Shown in pieces: positions 6,930-9,974 of a stretch of DNA of 9,974 nt (within the stretch, counting starts at the first letter, position 1; each line of letters starts with the position of its first letter). Position numbers and translations under genes: made by a program. The DNA comes from an uncultured Blautia sp. (GTDB taxonomy: Bacteria; Bacillota; Clostridia; Lachnospirales; Lachnospiraceae), in NCBI GenBank assembly GCA_900543715.1, contig UQSX01000099.1:1-9974 (forward strand), written 5' to 3'. The notes below the pieces were generated by a model, which was given only the letters and a program-made list of their open reading frames with translations, made no database searches and was not told the origin of the DNA.

Positions 6930-7595
6930 TCAGATGTCATGTTCAAACTTCCAGATATTATCCATTTTTCCGATTACTACCAGAATATCATCTTTGCGGA
7001 TACGATATTCCGGAGAGAGTTCCGTTTCTGTAGTGCCGCCGCTTTCAATGGCAATGATATTTAATCCGTATTTTTTGCGGACATTCAGCCGTTCTATGCT
7101 GATTCCCACGATACGGTCGGTAGCGGGGATCTGCTGGATCTCTACTTCATTGCTCAGAGTGATAAAATCCAGGAAATTATTATTGGCGATCAGACGCTTC
7201 CCAAGACGAAGGGCCATATCCCGCTCCGGATATACCACCTCGGCGCCGATTTTTTCCAGTACGGTTCCATGGTCGCTGCTGATAGCCTTGGCAATTACAT
7301 GGGGAACTCCAAGACTTACTACGTTCAGAGTAGTGAGGATACTGATGTCGATTTTTTCACCGATACATACGATTACTGTATCACAGTTCTGGATGCCGAT
7401 TTCCTGCAGAGCTTCTTTGGACAGATTATCTGTTACAAAAGCATATTCTGTATAGTGGCGGAGTTCCCGCACCTTGTCTTCATTGCAGTCCACCACGATC
7501 ACATCTTTTCCCGCCTCGGCCAGACTCATGGCTAGAGCTGTACCAAAGCGCCCAAGTCCGATTACCCCAAAAGTTGAAGGGTTCCAATTTTTCAT
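6930..7595 (-). CDS. ktrA: KtrA-type cytosolic regulatory subunit of potassium uptake (TrkA_N + TrkA_C)
   Basis: Forms the cytoplasmic gating ring of a Ktr/Trk potassium transporter with the membrane subunit encoded just upstream. It has 221 residues, the length of a single-unit KtrA/KtrC; TrkA of proteobacteria is about twice as long. The N-terminal Rossmann (RCK_N) domain shows GLGRFG (13-18) for ATP/ADP or NAD binding and an acidic residue at the end of strand two (VVD, Asp36). An RCK_C domain spans about residues 140-215. In Firmicute homologues this C-terminal domain binds cyclic-di-AMP, which closes the transporter; that is family knowledge. I start it at the ATG at 7595, with AAAGGAG (7605-7611) 9 nt upstream. 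A longer frame from 7670 would read into ktrB and is rejected. The ribosome site overlaps the ktrB stop and only 14 nt separate the genes, so they are one operon. Confidence 0.92.
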   Translation of the reverse strand: MKNWNPSTFGVIGLGRFGTALAMSLAEAGKDVIVVDCNEDKVRELRHYTEYAFVTDNLSKEALQEIGIQNCDTVIVCIGEKIDISILTTLNVVSLGVPHVIAKAISSDHGTVLEKIGAEVVYPERDMALRLGKRLIANNNFLDFITLSNEVEIQQIPATDRIVGISIERLNVRKKYGLNIIAIESGGTTETELSPEYRIRKDDILVVIGKMDNIWKFEHDI

Positions 7596-7609
7596 AGCTA
7601 TTTTCTCCT

Positions 7610-8914
7610 TTAACCAATCGTTATAGATTCCTGTACATACCGGGCAGAAGGCGCCGGCCGGTCTACCCACATGGAAAACAGGGTAAAGGCCCCAAGTCTT
7701 CCGATAAACATGACAAGAATAATGATAAATTTGCTTATCGGTATCAGATCCGGAGTGATTCCTGTAGAAAGTCCTACTGTACCGAAAGCCGATACAACTT
7801 CAAATAAAATCTGTATAAATTCAAGGTCCGGTTCCAGAATACACAGCAGAAACGTGGCAATACAGACCACCAGGATAGACAGGAAGGAGATTACATAAGC
7901 CTTGCTGATCCGGTCTGCCGGAATGGAACGGCGGAAAGCCTCAAAATTTTTCTTTGTCACCAGGCTTCGCACAGATTGTATCAGGACAAAGAAGGTGCTG
8001 GTTTTAATACCGCCTCCGGTAGAACCGGGGGAAGCACCGATAAACATCAGTAAGATCAGGACAAAAAGTCCGGCATTGGTAAAATTTCCTATAGAGTAGG
8101 TGGAAAAACCTGCTGTTCTTGCAGAAACACTGTGGAAAAAAGCCCCAAGCCAGGAGATATCCTCTGTTGCCTTTAAAAGCAGGGTCCCTGCCGCCAGAAG
8201 GATAATACTGGTGGTGATCACTACCTTGGAGTGAAGACTCAGCTTTTTGAAGGAACGGTTTTTCAGTATGTCCAGAATTACCAGAAAGCCCAGACCACCA
8301 AATATGATCAGGAAGCAGGTGGTAAGATTCAGAAGGATATCAGACTGATACGGGATCATATTCTGAAGACCTCCGAAGATATCAAAGCCGGAATTATTAA
8401 AAGCGGCAATGGAGTGAAAAATGCTGGTACCGATAGCCCTGGGCAGAGGGTAATCCTGAATGAAAACAATGAAGCTCAGTACCGCACCGGCAACCTCAAA
8501 GCAAAGGGTCATAAGTAATACAGATTTTACCAGGCGTATGATTCCCTTGACTCCGGTAACATTCAGACCTTCCTGAGCCAGAAGCCGCCCTTTTATTCCA
8601 ATATGCTTTCCTACGGCAAGAATCAGACCTACACCTACAGAGGTAACACCCAGACCTCCGATCTGTATAAGAAAAGCCACTACACCCTGCCCAAAGGGAG
8701 TAAAATGATCGGCAGTGTCTATGGCGATCAAGCCGGTGACACATACCGCACTGGTAGAAGTAAACAAGGCGTCAATAAAGCTGACATTTGCATCCGGTCT
8801 TACGGAGATCGGGAGCAGCAGCAGGAATGTACCGAGCAGGATCGCTGCGGCAAAGCCAAGAGTGATCAGCCGTCCCGCTGGCTGCCTTTTTAAAATGTTA
8901 ATAAAACGGTTCAT
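7610..8914 (-). CDS. ktrB: KtrB/TrkH-type potassium-translocating membrane subunit
   Basis: Potassium channel-like uptake subunit of 434 residues in the membrane, with four M1-P-M2 repeats expected. The four pore motifs are visible in order: STSAVCVTGL (53-62), FNNSGFD (172-178), SVSARTAGFST (262-272) and EVVSAFGTVGLSTG (372-385). GASPGSTGGGIKTST (293-307) is the conserved intramembrane loop that gates flux. Length and the single Gly in each filter fit KtrB (KtrAB-type, usually sodium-dependent) better than proteobacterial TrkH. The ATG at 8914 fits homologues, which start a few residues before the first membrane helix. However, the only strong Shine-Dalgarno is 32 nt upstream and no in-frame ATG, GTG or TTG lies between. 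A 9-codon leader frame overlapping this ATG may explain it. Divergent from a cyclic-di-AMP receptor gene. Confidence 0.93.
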   Translation of the reverse strand: MNRFINILKRQPAGRLITLGFAAAILLGTFLLLLPISVRPDANVSFIDALFTSTSAVCVTGLIAIDTADHFTPFGQGVVAFLIQIGGLGVTSVGVGLILAVGKHIGIKGRLLAQEGLNVTGVKGIIRLVKSVLLMTLCFEVAGAVLSFIVFIQDYPLPRAIGTSIFHSIAAFNNSGFDIFGGLQNMIPYQSDILLNLTTCFLIIFGGLGFLVILDILKNRSFKKLSLHSKVVITTSIILLAAGTLLLKATEDISWLGAFFHSVSARTAGFSTYSIGNFTNAGLFVLILLMFIGASPGSTGGGIKTSTFFVLIQSVRSLVTKKNFEAFRRSIPADRISKAYVISFLSILVVCIATFLLCILEPDLEFIQILFEVVSAFGTVGLSTGITPDLIPISKFIIILVMFIGRLGAFTLFSMWVDRPAPSARYVQESITIG

Positions 8915-8940
8915 GAGATTTCTGCCGTTTGCTGCGGCAA
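8911..8940 (-). CDS. Possible 9-residue leader peptide overlapping the ktrB start
   Basis: On the minus strand TTG at 8940 opens a frame reading (M)PQQTAEIS and ending in TGA at 8911-8913. The stop overlaps the ktrB start codon as ATGA (8911-8914). AGGAGG (8947-8952) lies exactly 6 nt before the TTG, an ideal spacing, whereas it is 32 nt from the ktrB ATG. Coupled translation by stop-restart would explain how ktrB is translated. The competing reading is that a small hairpin, TGCCG/CGGCA, folds the leader and brings the ribosome site nearer to the ATG. No relative is known to me, and so short a frame can arise by chance. Confidence 0.45.
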   Translation of the reverse strand: MPQQTAEIS

Positions 8941-8977
8941 GTAATTCCTCCTCTCTGATGATACAAAATATAGGACG

Positions 8978-9005
8978 ATTATAGCAAAAGATATAAAAAA
9001 CTCAA
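8978..9005 (-). promoter_or_regulatory. Promoter of ktrBA
   Basis: On the minus strand: -35 TTGAGT (9000-9005), a 16-nt spacer ending in TGC (extended -10), and a perfect -10 TATAAT (8978-8983). Transcription should begin near 8971, giving about 57 nt before the ktrB ATG. That is far too short for a cyclic-di-AMP (ydaO-type) riboswitch. Confidence 0.82.
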
Positions 9006-9025
9006 GACATAATAAAGAAAATTAA

Positions 9026-9087
9026 CAAAGACTTTACTTTTGCTCTGAGGAGGGTCGGCAAGGCCCTTTACCAAGATAAAGTCTTTG
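9026..9087. repeat. Paired AAAGWCTTT palindromes between divergent promoters
   Basis: CAAAGACTTTA (9026-9036) and TAAAGTCTTTG (9077-9087) are exact 11-bp inverted copies. Each contains its own 9-bp palindrome, AAAGACTTT (9027-9035) and AAAGTCTTT (9078-9086). Their centres are 51 bp apart, close to five helical turns. The right copy overlaps the darA -35; the left lies about 20 bp upstream of the ktrB -35. A smaller stem, AGGGTC/GGCCCT (9051-9067), sits between them. A shared operator is possible; no regulator is identified. Confidence 0.55.
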
Positions 9088-9112
9088 CTTTCAGAATAAA
9101 CTGTGCTATAAT
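9085..9112 (+). promoter_or_regulatory. Promoter of darA
   Basis: -35 TTGCTT (9085-9090), a 16-nt spacer ending in TGC (extended -10), and a perfect -10 TATAAT (9107-9112). Transcription should start near 9119, leaving about 95 nt of leader that contains the 15-codon frame at 9170. Confidence 0.82.
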
Positions 9113-9169
9113 GAAGTACAATAAAACAGGGGCGATTATCAGCGCCGAAATTCCCAAGAGGAGTCCTGA

Positions 9170-9217
9170 ATGAAGAAGGCGGGGAAATCCGTTAAAAAGG
9201 AGGTTGCTTTGCTATGA
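9170..9217 (+). CDS. Possible 15-residue basic leader peptide overlapping the darA start
   Basis: ATG at 9170 opens the frame MKKAGKSVKKEVALL and ends in TGA at 9215-9217, overlapping the darA start codon as ATGA (9214-9217). AGAGGAG (9157-9163) lies 6 nt before the ATG, a good ribosome site. The peptide has five lysines in 15 residues. The Shine-Dalgarno of darA itself (AAGGAGG, 9197-9203) lies inside this frame, so translating the leader would affect access to it. I recognise no homologue. The frame could be a coupling device, a short signal or chance. Confidence 0.45.
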   Translation: MKKAGKSVKKEVALL

Positions 9218-9552
9218 AAATGATTTTTGCGATTGTAAGGAAGGAAGACGAAGGTTTTGTGATAGAACGGTTGAATAAAGAAAAGATCAGCGTTACCAAG
9301 CTTTCCAGTACCGGAGGTTTCCTGAGAAAGGGAAATGCTACTCTTATGATCGGTACAGAAGACGATAAAGTAGAGTCTGTTATAAATGTGATCAAGGAGG
9401 AATGTTCAAGGAGACAGGAAGTGATGATCAATCCTTCCTATTCTTCCGGATCAAAGGGCCCGGTTCTGGGTTATACGGCGCCGCCGGTCAGCGTTGAAGT
9501 GGGGGGAGCTACAGTCTTTGTAGTGAATGTAGAGCAGTTCCTGAAATTATAG
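9214..9552 (+). CDS. darA: Cyclic-di-AMP receptor, PII-like (DarA/PstA/YaaQ family)
   Basis: Small cytoplasmic PII-like protein of 112 residues that, in characterised Firmicutes, forms a trimer and binds cyclic-di-AMP; its downstream partner is not established. The family core is clear: strand one MKMIFAIV, then VTKLSSTGGFLRKGNATLMIG (27-47), where Gly34-Gly35-Phe36-Leu37 and Asn41 match the conserved ligand-contacting turn. The B-loop region is SYSSGSKGPVLGYTAP (75-90). The closing strand is VEVGGATVFVVNVEQF (94-109). The ATG at 9214 follows AAGGAGG (9197-9203) by 10 nt and overlaps the stop of a short leader frame. It diverges from ktrBA, whose KtrA subunit belongs to a family also controlled by cyclic-di-AMP. 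In many Firmicutes the gene lies elsewhere, near tmk and holB. I see no clear terminator after it. Confidence 0.93.
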   Translation: MKMIFAIVRKEDEGFVIERLNKEKISVTKLSSTGGFLRKGNATLMIGTEDDKVESVINVIKEECSRRQEVMINPSYSSGSKGPVLGYTAPPVSVEVGGATVFVVNVEQFLKL

Positions 9553-9595
9553 GGAAAATACCGGCAGGAAACTGGCAGATTTTCGGAAAAGCACC

Positions 9596-9624
9596 TTGAG
9601 AAAATCCTTCTGAAATGATAGAAT
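9596..9624 (+). promoter_or_regulatory. Promoter of the dicluster ferredoxin gene
   Basis: -35 TTGAGA (9596-9601), a 17-nt spacer ending in TGA (extended -10), and -10 TAGAAT (9619-9624). The predicted start near 9631 leaves a leader of about 105 nt with several inverted repeats. Confidence 0.72.
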
Positions 9625-9626
9625 TA

Positions 9627-9705
9627 TCTGACAGAATAATCTGTGTCAGCAGTTCCGTTATGGACCGGACTGCTGCAAGCTGTGAGACTGTGCAGTGCAC
9701 AGGTC
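9627..9705 (+). promoter_or_regulatory. Structured 5' leader of unknown function
   Basis: Three successive pairings can be drawn in the leader. CTGACA pairs with TGTCAG (about 9628-9651). GCAGTTCCG pairs with CGGACTGC, with one bulged T (about 9650-9674). CTGTGC pairs with GCACAG around a 3-nt loop (about 9688-9702). The leader ends in a ribosome site that is not buried in any of these. I do not recognise a known riboswitch or a T-box sequence here. Confidence 0.35.
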
Positions 9706-9736
9706 TTGAATTCTAAGGAAAAACGGAGGATTTGCT

Positions 9737-9974
9737 ATGAAGAAACTGAAAGTTGTAAAGGGTGCAAAATGTATGGCCTGTTTGGAATGTGTAAGAGCCT
9801 GTTCAACAAGCTTTTACAAGGAATTTGATCCGGATAAATCTTGTATTCAGATCGTGGACAAAAACGGCGATGCCAAGCCAATGGTCTGCGTACAGTGCGG
9901 CAAATGTGCAAAAGCCTGTCCGGAAGAGGCTATTACTCAGAACGCAAAAGGGGTGTACATGGTAAACAAGAAAA
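9737..9974 (+). CDS. 4Fe-4S dicluster ferredoxin-like protein, 3' end outside the window
   Basis: Predicted iron-sulfur electron carrier or electron-transfer subunit; 79 residues are visible before the window ends. The first cluster motif is CMACLECVRAC (Cys12, 15, 18, 22). The second is CVQCGKCAKACP (Cys51, 54, 57, 61). Both are complete CxxCxxCxxxC sets. The 28 residues between them and the order of motifs resemble HycB/DmsB-type or stand-alone dicluster subunits that pass electrons to a larger oxidoreductase. The partner, if any, would lie beyond the window; aldehyde ferredoxin oxidoreductase is one option, but only a guess. The ATG at 9737 follows GGAGG (9725-9729) by 7 nt. No signal peptide is visible, so it should be cytoplasmic. 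Confidence 0.9.
   Translation, partial: MKKLKVVKGAKCMACLECVRACSTSFYKEFDPDKSCIQIVDKNGDAKPMVCVQCGKCAKACPEEAITQNAKGVYMVNKK

Noticed and set aside
7596..7670. Longer KtrA starting at 7670
   Set aside because: The extension overlaps the end of ktrB out of frame, and the Rossmann motif begins just after the ATG at 7595, which has a good ribosome site.
8915..9025. Cyclic-di-AMP (ydaO-type) riboswitch upstream of ktrB
   Set aside because: Such riboswitches often control potassium genes, but the predicted leader is only about 57 nt and lacks room for the two-fold pseudoknotted structure.
1..9974. Mobile element, CRISPR array, prophage or defence system
   Set aside because: No transposase, integrase, phage or Cas-like protein, no regularly spaced repeats and no terminal inverted repeats with target duplications are visible.

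Overview
The window looks like ordinary chromosome from a low-to-mid GC anaerobic Firmicute, most likely a gut Lachnospiraceae (Clostridia). The evidence is indirect: strong AGGAGG ribosome sites, Clostridia-type gene families (KtrAB potassium uptake, a DarA/PstA cyclic-di-AMP receptor, a GntR-ABC cassette, a dicluster ferredoxin), and a tRNA without an encoded CCA end. I cannot name the species. I see no transposase, integrase, phage gene, CRISPR array or pseudogene.

Layout. Bases 1-1277 hold the 3' part of guaB (IMP dehydrogenase), closed by a terminator. Bases 1448-2179 encode a membrane-anchored N-acetylmuramoyl-L-alanine amidase. It converges on a minus-strand operon (4155 to 2229) of three overlapping genes: a YtrA-type GntR regulator, an ABC ATPase and a six-helix permease. 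That operon's promoter carries a near-perfect 34-bp palindrome centred close to the predicted start of transcription. A nitroreductase-family gene (4412-5176, plus) and an M20 amidohydrolase gene (6573-5260, minus) converge on a two-way terminator. Next come a tRNA-Gly(GCC) gene with its own strong promoter and the minus-strand potassium-uptake operon ktrB-ktrA (8914 to 6930). Diverging from it is darA (9214-9552), encoding a PII-like cyclic-di-AMP receptor. A 4Fe-4S dicluster ferredoxin gene starts at 9737 and runs off the end.

The most interesting part is the 300-bp region between ktrB and darA. Cyclic-di-AMP is the nucleotide that controls potassium uptake in Firmicutes, and here a receptor of unknown output lies back to back with a potassium transporter. 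Each side has a clear extended -10 promoter. Each side also has a very short leader reading frame (9 and 15 codons) with a well-placed Shine-Dalgarno, whose TGA stop overlaps the ATG of the main gene as ATGA. Between the promoters lie two AAAGWCTTT palindromes 51 bp apart. Functional linkage is inference from this arrangement.
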